A program made the position numbers and the translations under genes. A stretch of 64,000 nt of DNA from Trichomonas tenax (lineage: Eukaryota; Parabasalia; Trichomonadida; Trichomonadidae), in contig JALKBU010000042.1 in assembly GCA_023091735.1 (NCBI GenBank), positions 1 through 64,000 on the forward strand, written 5' to 3'. Position 1 is the stretch's first letter, and each line of letters starts with the position of its first letter. Of the stretch, positions 1 to 8,677 are shown in pieces. The notes under the pieces were generated by a model. It saw nothing but the letters and a program-made list of their open reading frames with translations, did not search any database and was not told where the DNA came from.

Positions 1-310
1 ATTTGATTTTATTATTGACGTCATCAACTATTCTATCGTATTCTTTGTCAAAACGTTCGTTAACGTATTCGTCAATCTTTTCATCACTTAATAATGCAAG
101 CTTTCGTTCACATTCTTTAATTTGACTCACGTAACTATCAATATTTTCGTGTAAGGAAACGAACCAATTACATTTTGGTTTAAATACTTCGATAGGGCAA
201 TTATCAACTTTTGAATTCATTAAAGAGTAACCGAATTTATAAACGTATTGTTCAAGTGACACGTTAGAAATGGAAACTTTGTTTTCAGCAGAGATTTTGA
301 CGATTGACAT
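1..310 (-). CDS. Partial ORF of unknown function, running off the window start
   Basis: An open frame starts at ATG 308-310 on the minus strand and has no stop before base 1, so about 103 N-terminal residues are visible. It begins MSIVKISAENKVSIS and continues with a mixed charged region rich in Lys, Asp and Glu, including KCNWFVSLHENIDSYVSQI. No signal peptide or membrane segment is seen. I do not recognise the family. It lies beside another atypical ORF (1048-1725) and among short repeats and mini-hairpins, so an element-borne gene is possible, but that is inference. The rest of the protein is outside the window. Confidence 0.5.
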   Translation of the reverse strand, partial: MSIVKISAENKVSISNVSLEQYVYKFGYSLMNSKVDNCPIEVFKPKCNWFVSLHENIDSYVSQIKECERKLALLSDEKIDEYVNERFDKEYDRIVDDVNNKIK

Positions 311-1047
311 AGTACTATTTTTTATACGAGATAAAAAAATAAATTTTTTTAAAATTAAACTTAATTTTTGAATTGACGATTTCAATCAAATTTTACGTAT
401 ACAAGGGAGTAAATTCAAATCTTTACGCATAAATTAACGTAAAACATTAAATTTTAAGTGTAAACGCCGAAAATTAACTTTTCGTTATTTTAAGCCATTT
501 CTAAAAATCCTTGTCCAGAATTTTTTTTTTACCTGGTATTACCTGGTAATCTGGTTATCTGGTATAATTAACGATTTTCAATCAAATTTTAAATCTTGAC
601 ACATCAAATTTTAATCGTAAATACTCAGAAATTATTTTTGAATTTTCGAAGTCTCGAAATCCTTGCCCTTTAGGGCGTGGGCGAAGCCTTACGCTATCTT
701 TTTTTTAGTTAGTTAGTTAGTTATTAAACTTAACTTAAAACATCAAATTTTAAATCTTGACACATTCGTTAGCCAAAAAATAAGTTGTTTTAAAAATCTT
801 TTCATAAAATTTAAATTATTTATTAGCATTTCTTTATTATTTTATGAAAAATTTTTATTAACCGTCTCTTTATAAATTTTAATTATCATTTATTCTCTCA
901 TATTTTTACATTTTCACATTTGAGACACTATTCAAAATTCAAAACAAAATATTTTCGCGATTTCGATTTTAACCCTCTCAATTTTCTATACGTATGAAAA
1001 CACCTTTTTTTTTCAAAACTTTCCCCACTAACATCCAAAAATATAAT
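311..1047. repeat. Gene-free stretch with short direct repeats
   Basis: No gene is seen. A 24-bp direct repeat occurs at 581-604 and 742-765. A run of CTGGT-containing units occupies 531-564 and four TTAG units occupy 705-720. A compact GC-rich hairpin cluster lies at 665-694 (separate entry). The density of short repeats is unlike the other intergenic stretches of the window. Confidence 0.6.
665..694. repeat. Pair of overlapping GC-rich mini-hairpins
   Basis: GCCC (665-668) and GGGC (673-676) form a stem around loop TTTA. Overlapping it, GCGT (675-678) and GGC (680-682) pair with GCC (686-688) and ACGC (691-694) around loop GAA, with an internal mismatch. The 30 bases are far more GC-rich than their flanks. 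They resemble the hairpin pairs inside the nearby ORF at 1353-1380 and 1488-1515. Confidence 0.6.
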
Positions 1048-1725
1048 TCATTCCCCCTTGAAAAATTTTGTTGATTTTCCGTATTCTTTAAAATGTTTTC
1101 TAATACCTAATGAGTGCCAATTGTTATAAGAAATTAAATAAATTTTATCTTTATTTTTACATCTTTCGTCATTACCTATATATTTATATTTTAATTTGGT
1201 TTTTGTGTTTTCATAGTCGTCAGCATTCAATACTTCACAATCTTCTTTAATAAATTGATGTTTTATGTAATCAGGATTTAAAACTTTTCTGTTTACCATT
1301 CCATTCTTACCCCTCACTTTTTTATAACAATAAATACTAATTCCATCTTCTTGGGCACTTTGCCCTGGGCGCTTTGCGCCTTTGGGTTCATCTATGACTT
1401 TAATTTCTTTATCAGAAAGTTTTAGTCGTTTATGTTCATAATCTCCTTTTTGGAATCTCTTCCATGTTGTTATATACATCTTACCAAGAACCGAAGGTTC
1501 CAGGCTCTCTGAGCCATCATATTTATATGTCATTTCTGAATTACAATTTTCATATTCAGATATTAATTCACAGTTTTGTTTTCTAAATTGTTCTTTAACC
1601 CATTCAGGATTTAATCCATGTCCTAATCGTTGAGGTATGGTGTGGTTTTCATTTTCTTGATTTTTAATGATTTCCATAGACTTTTTGATGTATTTATTCA
1701 TTAGCTCAGGTTGAATCGTTACCAT
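1048..1725 (-). CDS. Protein with two tandem copies of an uncharacterised domain
   Basis: This 225-residue ORF from ATG to TGA contains an internal duplication. Residues about 38-95 (LNPEWVKEQFRKQNCELISE to the YITTWKRFQKGDYEH segment) align with residues about 149-215 (LNPDYIKHQFIKEDCEVLNA to YLISYNNWHSLGIRKHF). The shared pattern is an LNP-x-[WY]-[VI]-K-x-QF helix, an acidic Cys-x-[LV] segment, a KYKY-like strand and an aromatic W-containing end. It recalls small DNA-binding modules repeated in phage and large-virus endonuclease-associated proteins, but I cannot name a family. The linker (KGAKRPGQSAQ) is encoded by two adjacent perfect mini-hairpins, and a second hairpin pair encodes part of repeat 1. 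No initiator-like motif precedes the ATG. Confidence 0.6.
   Translation of the reverse strand: MVTIQPELMNKYIKKSMEIIKNQENENHTIPQRLGHGLNPEWVKEQFRKQNCELISEYENCNSEMTYKYDGSESLEPSVLGKMYITTWKRFQKGDYEHKRLKLSDKEIKVIDEPKGAKRPGQSAQEDGISIYCYKKVRGKNGMVNRKVLNPDYIKHQFIKEDCEVLNADDYENTKTKLKYKYIGNDERCKNKDKIYLISYNNWHSLGIRKHFKEYGKSTKFFKGE
1353..1380. repeat. Two adjacent perfect mini-hairpins inside a coding region
   Basis: Hairpin 1 is GGGCA (1353-1357), loop CTT, TGCCC (1361-1365). One base later hairpin 2 is GGCGC (1368-1372), loop TTT, GCGCC (1376-1380). Both are 5-bp perfect stems with 3-nt loops. The host frame stays open across them. Confidence 0.85.
1488..1515. repeat. Second pair of adjacent perfect mini-hairpins in the same ORF
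   Basis: GAACC (1488-1492), loop GAA, GGTTC (1496-1500) is followed two bases later by GGCTC (1503-1507), loop TCT, GAGCC (1511-1515). Again these are 5-bp stems with 3-nt loops, giving the same two-hairpin layout as 1353-1380 and the same 28-bp overall length. Confidence 0.85.
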
Positions 1726-3599
1726 CTATATATAGTTGCTTTTTTACTTATTAAAAATTAAATAATAAAAAAATTAACTTAGTTTTTCCTCCACTATATA
1801 TATTAGTTATTGTCCCCACTATATATAGTTACAAAAAGTGGCAACTAACCCCCATCTATTACTACTTCAAACATTTTTCATGATAAAAACTATCAATATG
1901 ATAATTCGTATGCATATAAAAAATGAAATAAAACCACAGATATTTTTGTTCAAAAATCCCTTTTGGTAATGTGATTTTTGAGAAGTGAAAGAAAAATTAA
2001 TTATTTTTTTTTTCTATAATTTTATAAGAATTTATAGAGATTTTGACAGTCAAGAATAAAAAAATCCAAATTTCGCTTATTGATGCAGCAGAGTCATACA
2101 GCATTCACACAATACCCACAAAGACACAGTATATCCACAATAAGTCTTCATATATCGACAATACTCATACAACCACTTTCCATCAACTATCAAAAACTTA
2201 CAAGAACGATGCTATTCACATAGCCAAGACATGCGCATCATGAATTTATTTTCTAAGACGTAGATATCCATTAATTAATCAACGACCAATATATAGACTC
2301 AAAATATACGATAACTCCTTTAACATAAACAGTGCATTACGTAATGAAACACATCATATCAGTTATTCTAAAAATATATGCTCACAGCGATTTTTAAGTG
2401 ACAACAGTCACCAACATCTACTTCACTATGCGCATGTGTAATTCTTAATTCACGTTCTTCGCTGAAAATTGAACATTGATATTTGGTAGATGGATACCGA
2501 ACAATGGATGTAGTAAAAATATCCTTTTCTTGATTCAGGTAATCTTTATGCAATATCATATTGTGTTAATTGCTTGTCATTTAATACATCGAAATATTTT
2601 TTCAGTTTCACTGACTGATATATGGATGTTAACAGTTGATGGATTAAACTGTTCAACAAAGTATATATAAAATCCCATCTTTTCGCTTGAGCATTTTGGA
2701 AAAAATGAAGAAACTCAGTTAAACTTCATGAACATCATCAACAGATCCACAATCACCGAAATATCAAAATTGTTTAATGAAAAGATGAACCAAGAAGGGA
2801 AATACAGTCTATTTGCTAATTTTTTTTAAATCTAAAACATTTTTGAATAAAAAACCAATTAATATATGATAAGAATTGTATTTAGAATAAAATTTTAATG
2901 TTTTAAAGATTCATAAAGAATTTGAAAAAATTTTAAAATTTTAGTACATTTAGATAGAGATATCAATATGTTTCATAATTTTAAAATTGTCAATTATCAA
3001 TTTTTTTGTTTGAATATCATTCCAATGCTTATTTAAGTAGAGTAATTTCAACACATCAAGAATTTGACATATTCACAAATTCAATCAATTTGACGATGGA
3101 AATTGAATACTTTTGAGAGCTCAATATTTTTCATTCTAAAATCTTGAATAACAGCGTAATTATTGTCAAATGCAGTTTTACAAAGAGTTATCCAATAAAA
3201 AACTCATAAATTTAGAAAAATTGATCTTTTTCCAAAGGGTTTTATTGCTCCGTTGCCTGCATATTCACACAACATCGAATGGAAGTGCCCATACCCGCAA
3301 TTTCAATCCTCTATTTCTAAAATGCAGACATTCTAACTTTGATAAATCTATGAATCGGCTCGTGTGGATACCAGGAATTAACGCTGATTAAATCTAACGA
3401 TTAATATCTACATTTTATTACACAAAATAAATTTTGAGAGAATCGACGACCACATAATATAAATTTTCCTGTGAATATAGCTTCCTTTGCCGGAATAGGA
3501 TCGGACCACAAAAGAACAAAAAAGTAAGATGGAAGGCTTTCAATTTTTTAAATTGAGTAGACCTATCGCTTCACAATTTTTTATTTTTATTTTTAGGAA
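1726..3599. other. Long gene-poor stretch upstream of the Ca2+ ATPase
   Basis: No convincing gene. Short ORFs at 2043-2243, 2368-2559, 2476-2670 and 3170-3391 have no recognisable composition or motif. A possible C-terminal coding relic is listed at 2671-2829. Bases 1793-1831 contain two copies of CCACTATATATA about 28 bases apart. Confidence 0.5.
2671..2829 (+). pseudogene. Possible C-terminal gene relic
   Basis: An open stretch without an ATG near its start runs from just after a TAA to the TAA at 2827-2829. It encodes about 52 residues with protein-like composition (for example EHFGKNEETQLNFMNIINRS, then ISKLFNEKMNQEGKYSLF). No homologue is recognised. It may be chance, but its composition differs from the flanking AT-rich DNA. 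Confidence 0.2.
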
Positions 3600-6557
3600 A
3601 TGGAGCTTGATACTGCTGATATCATCAAGATGTTCGAAAGGTCGGACATCGAGATTCTAAACAGGGCCGGAGGTGTTGAAGGCCTTGCTGAAATGTTCAA
3701 GACAAATCTCGTCGATGGTATTTCTAAAGGTGAAGCCGAAAGCCACTACCATGACAGAATAGAGTTGTACGGCATCAACAAGTTGCCGGACCCACCAGTC
3801 AAGTCATGGTGCCGCTTCTACATTGAAACATTCAAAGATATTACACTTAAGATCATTTTCGCCGCTCTTATCATTTCTTTCGTATTCGTTTTTGTCGTCC
3901 ACTACGAGCATCTCGAGTTCACAGAGTTCATCGACACTCTTTCCATCGTTTTTGCCCTCATTCTCGTTTCTACTGTCACTGCTCACACAAACTACCAGCA
4001 GCAACAGGCGTACTTGGAAATTAACAATGTGAAGAACACGTTCCCGGTCACCGTCATCCGCGCTGGCGAGAGACAACAGGTATTGTCAACACAAGTCATG
4101 GTGGGTGATATTCTCGAGTTCAAAGCTGGTGATGCCGTCGCCGCTGACTGTGTCTTCATCAACGGTACCAACTTGACCATCAACAACTCAGCCATGACCG
4201 GTGAACCAATCGGTGTTAAGGTTAACAACAAGGAACCATTCCTCCGTGGTGGTGGTGCTATCGAGAACGGTATCGGGACAGCGTTAGTCGCCGCTGTTGG
4301 TCCAAACTCACAGTATGGTGTCACAATGACAACAATCACAAATCTCGGCGCCAACGAGGAAGTTACACCACTCCAGAGGAAGCTCAACAAGCTCGCCCTT
4401 CAGCTTTTGTACATTGCTATCGGCTCAGCTGCTCTCACATTCGCTACAACAATGACATTGTGGACAATCCAGCTTGTTAAGGCAATCAAGACAAAGACAC
4501 TCACTCGCATTATCTGGCAGAACCTCATCAATCGCATCATTGTCGTTATCACAATCTTCCTTTGCTGCATCCCAGAAGGCCTTCCACTCGCTGTCACACT
4601 CTGCCTTTCTTTCTCTATGAAGAAGATGATGCACGACAACAACTTCGTCCGCCACCTCTCTGCTTGCGAGACAATGGGCGGTGCTACAACAATCTGCTCC
4701 GATAAGACTGGTACCCTCACACAGAACAGGATGACTGTCGTCAAGTTCTACATGGACGGTGTTGAACAGGATGGACACCCAGACCTTATCGAAGAAGTTA
4801 AGGAGAAACTCGCTGAGTCCATCGCTGTCAACTCCACAGCTTCCCACACACTCAAGGAAGGCACAGATGAAGTCATCTTCGTTGGTTCCTCCTCTGAATG
4901 CGCTCTTCTCAAGATGATCTCCAACCTTGGTAAGGATTACATGGAAATCCGTGAGCTCAATCCAATCCTCTATCTTAACGAATTCAACTCCGCTAGAAAG
5001 AGAATGTCTACAGTTGTTTCCTCTGAGAACGGCTGCCACGTCTTCTTCAAGGGCGCTCCAGATTTCTCCCTTCCACTCATTTCTCATTACCTCGCAAACG
5101 ATGGCTCCGTCAAGGTTGCTGACGAGGCATTCAAGGCTGACATCCTCGCTAAGGTTAACGACTTCGCTTCACAGGCTTACAGAACAATGCTCGTTGCTTA
5201 CCGTGAAATCGTTGGTGAAGAGAACCCACAGTGGTCCGATCCAAACTTCGTTGAATCCAACCTCACAATGATCTGCCTTGTCGGTATCCAGGATCCACTT
5301 CGTCCAGAAGTTCCACTCGCCATCCAGCACTGCAAGGAGGCCGGTGTCGTCGTTCGTATGGTTACAGGTGACTTCATCGCTACAGCTCGTGCTATTTCCA
5401 AGCAGTGCGGCATCATCTCCTCTGACTCTGATATCGTCATGGAAGGCGCTGAATTTGCTTCTCTCTCCAAGATACAGCTTCTCGACAAGATCGATAACCT
5501 CCGCGTTCTCGCTCGTTCTTCCCCAACAGATAAGTATCGTCTCGTTTCGCTCCTCATGGAGTGCGGCGAAGTCGTAGCTGTTACAGGTGATGGTTCTAAC
5601 GACTCTGCTGCTCTTAAGAAGGCTAACGTCGGCTTCTCCATGGGTCTCTGCGGCACAGAACTCGCTAAAGTTGCTTCCGATATTGTCATCTTAGATGATA
5701 ACTTCTCATCGATCGTTTCTGCTCTTAAGTGGGGCCGTGGTATCTATGATAACCTTCGTTGCTTCCTTACATTCCAGATTCCAGTTAACTTCGTCGCTGT
5801 CGCTTGCGCTATTGTCGGTTCCATCTACATCGGCGATTCTCCACTCAAGCCAATCCAGGTCCTTTGGATGAACCTCATCGATGACTCCCTTGGTGCCCTC
5901 GCTCTTGCTACGCGTCCACCAGCTGACTTCCTCCTCAAGCGTTGCCCATACGGCTCTAACAACTCCATCGTTTCCAACTTCGTTGCCAGAAACATTGCTG
6001 TCCAGACATGCTACCAGATTGCCATGTTGTTCCTTATCCTCTTCGGCCACGAGAAGATCTTCCACGTTGTCGATAACTCTCCAAAGTTATACAACACATC
6101 ATCGTGGATCTTCAACACATTCGTTTACATGAACGTCTTCTATCTTGTCCCAGCTAGAAGAGCTTCCAACGATGGTTCCGTTTGGGAGGGCTTCTACAAG
6201 AACTGGTACTTCCACTTGATTCTCATCGTTCTTGCTGTTGTCCAGATTCCAATCGTTCTCTGGTTCGGCAAAGCCTTCTACACAGTTCCACCGTCTGGCA
6301 AGGAATGGCTCGTCACATTCGCTATGTCTGTTGGTGCTTTCTGCGTCGGCTTCCTTGCAAACGCATGGCATCTTCCAGATCACACACTCGAGAACCTCGA
6401 CATCTTCAAGAAGATGAGAAAGGAGCAGGTCCGCGCTTACTACGCTGGCATGACACACGAGCAGCAGTGGGATGACAAGAACGCTATAAAGGAGTTCGAT
6501 CCAGATACCAATCAGAAGCTATCCATTCCACAAATCGAGGAAGACTTCGTCCCATAA
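3600..6557 (+). CDS. PMCA-type calcium-transporting P-type ATPase
   Basis: This 985-residue P2B-type ATPase should move Ca2+ out of the cytosol across the plasma membrane or an internal membrane. N-terminal region: KLPDPPVKSW followed by membrane segments M1/M2 (about 75-140). Actuator loop: SAMTGEP, where the family usually has TGES. M4: PEGLP, the Ca2+-binding proline kink. Phosphorylation site: CSDKTGTLTQNRM, with Asp about 368. Hinge: TGDGSND (usually TGDGTND). M6: LWMNLIDDSLGALALATRPP, which keeps the Asn and Asp Ca2+ ligands of the single PMCA site. The C-terminus is short and no long calmodulin-binding tail is evident. The ATG follows an AT-rich leader containing TCACAATTTT (about 3571), a candidate initiator. 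Codon use is strongly C-ending, as expected for an abundant protein. Confidence 0.95.
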   Translation: MELDTADIIKMFERSDIEILNRAGGVEGLAEMFKTNLVDGISKGEAESHYHDRIELYGINKLPDPPVKSWCRFYIETFKDITLKIIFAALIISFVFVFVVHYEHLEFTEFIDTLSIVFALILVSTVTAHTNYQQQQAYLEINNVKNTFPVTVIRAGERQQVLSTQVMVGDILEFKAGDAVAADCVFINGTNLTINNSAMTGEPIGVKVNNKEPFLRGGGAIENGIGTALVAAVGPNSQYGVTMTTITNLGANEEVTPLQRKLNKLALQLLYIAIGSAALTFATTMTLWTIQLVKAIKTKTLTRIIWQNLINRIIVVITIFLCCIPEGLPLAVTLCLSFSMKKMMHDNNFVRHLSACETMGGATTICSDKTGTLTQNRMTVVKFYMDGVEQDGHPDLIEEVKEKLAESIAVNSTASHTLKEGTDEVIFVGSSSECALLKMISNLGKDYMEIRELNPILYLNEFNSARKRMSTVVSSENGCHVFFKGAPDFSLPLISHYLANDGSVKVADEAFKADILAKVNDFASQAYRTMLVAYREIVGEENPQWSDPNFVESNLTMICLVGIQDPLRPEVPLAIQHCKEAGVVVRMVTGDFIATARAISKQCGIISSDSDIVMEGAEFASLSKIQLLDKIDNLRVLARSSPTDKYRLVSLLMECGEVVAVTGDGSNDSAALKKANVGFSMGLCGTELAKVASDIVILDDNFSSIVSALKWGRGIYDNLRCFLTFQIPVNFVAVACAIVGSIYIGDSPLKPIQVLWMNLIDDSLGALALATRPPADFLLKRCPYGSNNSIVSNFVARNIAVQTCYQIAMLFLILFGHEKIFHVVDNSPKLYNTSSWIFNTFVYMNVFYLVPARRASNDGSVWEGFYKNWYFHLILIVLAVVQIPIVLWFGKAFYTVPPSGKEWLVTFAMSVGAFCVGFLANAWHLPDHTLENLDIFKKMRKEQVRAYYAGMTHEQQWDDKNAIKEFDPDTNQKLSIPQIEEDFVP

Positions 6558-6744
6558 GCTTCAATTGTGTTTTACTAACTTATTATCATTAAATGATTTC
6601 TTAGACTTTCTAATAAAGTATTGATTTTATATCATTAAATAAATTACCAGTTTTGCCATATTTTGAAAATGATTTCATTGATAAAAGACTGAAAGAATGG
6701 TACTTGTCGCTTTATTTTCACCCCTAATAGATGCTCCAATTAGC

Positions 6745-6892
6745 TTGGAAAAAAACCGCATTACATTTTCATCTATGTTCAGCCGAAAAAGTTGTAATAT
6801 TAAATAGTTATTACCTCATTTTTACTATATTATCACCGTTAAAGTTTTTAATAATGCTATGCATTCATAATGATTTTGTATGTTAGTCGCCT
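6745..6892 (+). repeat. Dispersed repeat copy A (MITE-like family)
   Basis: It shares the core of the copies at 30527-30743 and 31970-32268: an A-rich start, AAAAAGTTGTAATATT, a TAGTTATTAC-TCATTTTTACTATATTAT block, then a TTTTTAA segment and the end TGTTAGTCGCC (6881-6891). The left terminus is not identifiable. It sits in the 3' intergenic region between the Ca2+ ATPase and the kinase pseudogene. Nothing else is seen in 6558-6971. Confidence 0.65.
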
Positions 6893-6971
6893 CTCAAATG
6901 ATTTTTTTGCTGTTCAAAAAACATGATATCATATGTTTGTTGATAGTAAATTTAGGAAAAACATAATACAA

Positions 6972-8127
6972 TCAGACCCATTCCTGATAAGAGTCACCCA
7001 ATGATTGACCCTGGAATGAGAAATCAGGGAACTGCGCAGATGTCGATGTCACGATGCTATCCGCTGGACTCTCCTGCAGGAAGCACAAATCGCAGTTTGG
7101 TGTTGTCTGCTTTGGCACGAAGCTTGGTTTATATTCTCTGTTATAGACTTTGTCCCAGTTAAAGCTCTTAAAGAAAACATGATCTTTGATGCCGTGGAAG
7201 TCAGGTCTATTGTTTGGATTCTTCGTCAATAATTTCGAGACTAAATCCTTAGCATCGGGTGGGAAACTCTCTGGAAAAACAGGATTTGATTGAGTGAATG
7301 ATGAGCTCAAACAATTCGGATCGATTCTGTGAATCGAAAGGAGGCTTTCCGCAAATCATTTCAAACATCATCACACCAAGACTCCACCAGTCTATCTTAT
7401 GTGTGTACTTCAGCTTGTATATCATCTCCGGTGACAAATATCTGCTCATTCCGCAGAAATTATCGTCTCCGTCATCGAGCTCAAAAACTTCTGTCGAGAG
7501 AACGAAGTCCATGAGTTTGATGTGTCCAATGCTGTCAATCATCACGTTCTCGGGCTTCAGGTCTCTGTATATGATGCCGATGCTGTGAAGATATGACAAT
7601 GCGAGCGCAATTTCAGCTGAATAAACTCTTACTTCATCGATAGGGAAAAATTTTCTGTTTTGCAAGTGAGAAAAGAGTTCTCCGCCAGGCACATATTCCA
7701 GGCCTAACTAGAACTTGGGTGGATTCTGGAAAGCGAAGAAAAGTTGAACAATAAACGGATGATGTGCTTTCATTAAGATATTTCGCTCAGCAATCACAGT
7801 GTGAGATTTCATTGCATCTAAGAGTTTCCTCTTCTGTATGGACTTGATTGCATACAGTTTTTGAATCGTTCTGTGTCTAACAAGCATCACTTTTCCGAAT
7901 GTGGCTCTTCCCAGAACGTGAAGTATATCAAAGGAACTCATCGACAAAACAGGCGAAGATTCGAAGGAACTTCTTATTCCTGTCATCCATTTCTGCACAT
8001 TTTCGTTAGAATCAGTCGCGAATGTAATCGGATTTAAACCTTCGAGAGTGAGCATGAATTTCTGTGAATATGAGTCTATCATCTGCTCCACGATCATGCT
8101 GGAGTTCAATCGAAATTTACATGTCAA
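6972..8127 (-). pseudogene. Broken AGC-family protein kinase with a partial PH domain
   Basis: Three fragments reconstruct an AKT/PKA-like kinase. 8127-7708 encodes the end of a PH domain (FMLTLEGLNPITFATDSNEN then VQKWMTGIRSS) and the kinase N-lobe. A TAG at 7708-7710 sits where AGC kinases have an aromatic residue (PPKF-stop-LGLEYMPGGEL). The same frame continues to 7249 with YRDLKPENVM and DWWSLGVMMFEMICGKPPF. A tandem TCAA duplication (TTGATTGA, 7286-7293, plus strand) then shifts the frame, and 7310-6972 holds the C-lobe and tail (YKPSFVPKQ). The protein is also eroded: the glycine loop reads LGRATFGKV, DFG reads DFV, and the activation segment reads CGMSRYLSPE instead of CGTPEYLAPE. There is no in-frame ATG before the PH remnant. 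It is almost certainly a pseudogene. Confidence 0.9.
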
Positions 8128-8677
8128 ATACTTTAACCTTATTACACACCATCATTCTTCATTCAATATATTTACCAATATTCAATAATGATCATATTTA
8201 CTCATATCACATTATATAATAGTTTATATAATTTATATTAATTGACATGATTTCTTAATTTACAAGATGTTTTGTTCGATATTATTCAATATTAATATTC
8301 AAATCGCAAACTTTGAAAAGAAAATTACCCAACATTTGATTGATTGACGGATAATTGGTTCATATCAATGTTTTCCCTTAATAATGATTAATTATTCAAA
8401 ATGAGAAATATATGAAAAATTTAGATTAAAATATATGAGAAAAAGTGAAATTTTTAATGAATAGATCTATATTCTCTGATTAAGCCATAGATAATGGAAA
8501 TCAAAATGTAAACTTATCAAAATTTCACTTTAAAAAAATATCAACTTTACATGTCATATTTTTAAATAGTGATATTTAAGAATTATTTTTCGCAGAGTTT
8601 TCCATATTTATTGTATTAAGGATCGCATAGAGAGTTCACAAATAAAGTTTATTTCGACATTGATTTCATTTTATTGA
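8128..8677. other. Intergenic region between divergent loci
   Basis: AT-rich and without a gene. It contains TAACCTTATT in plus orientation at about 8134 and the initiator-like motif of the HID1-like gene at 8666-8675. Confidence 0.5.
8666..8675 (+). promoter_or_regulatory. Initiator-like motif of the HID1-like gene
   Basis: TCATTTTATT precedes the ATG by two bases. It fits the Trichomonas initiator pattern TCAYTWYT and supports the start at 8678 with a leader of about 10 nt. Confidence 0.6.

Noticed and set aside
705..720. Four TTAG units as telomeric repeat
   Set aside because: Only four units, not TTAGGG, and embedded in non-telomeric sequence.
1832..1853. Possible fourth end of the MITE-like family (GTTAGTTGCC on minus)
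   Set aside because: Only about ten bases match and the internal block is absent.
3170..3391. 73-codon plus-strand ORF upstream of the Ca2+ ATPase
   Set aside because: No motif or family resemblance and no initiator-like motif close to the ATG.
3804..6475. Many long ORFs antisense or out of frame within the Ca2+ ATPase gene
   Set aside because: They are shadows produced by the C-ending codon bias of the real gene and have no domain features.
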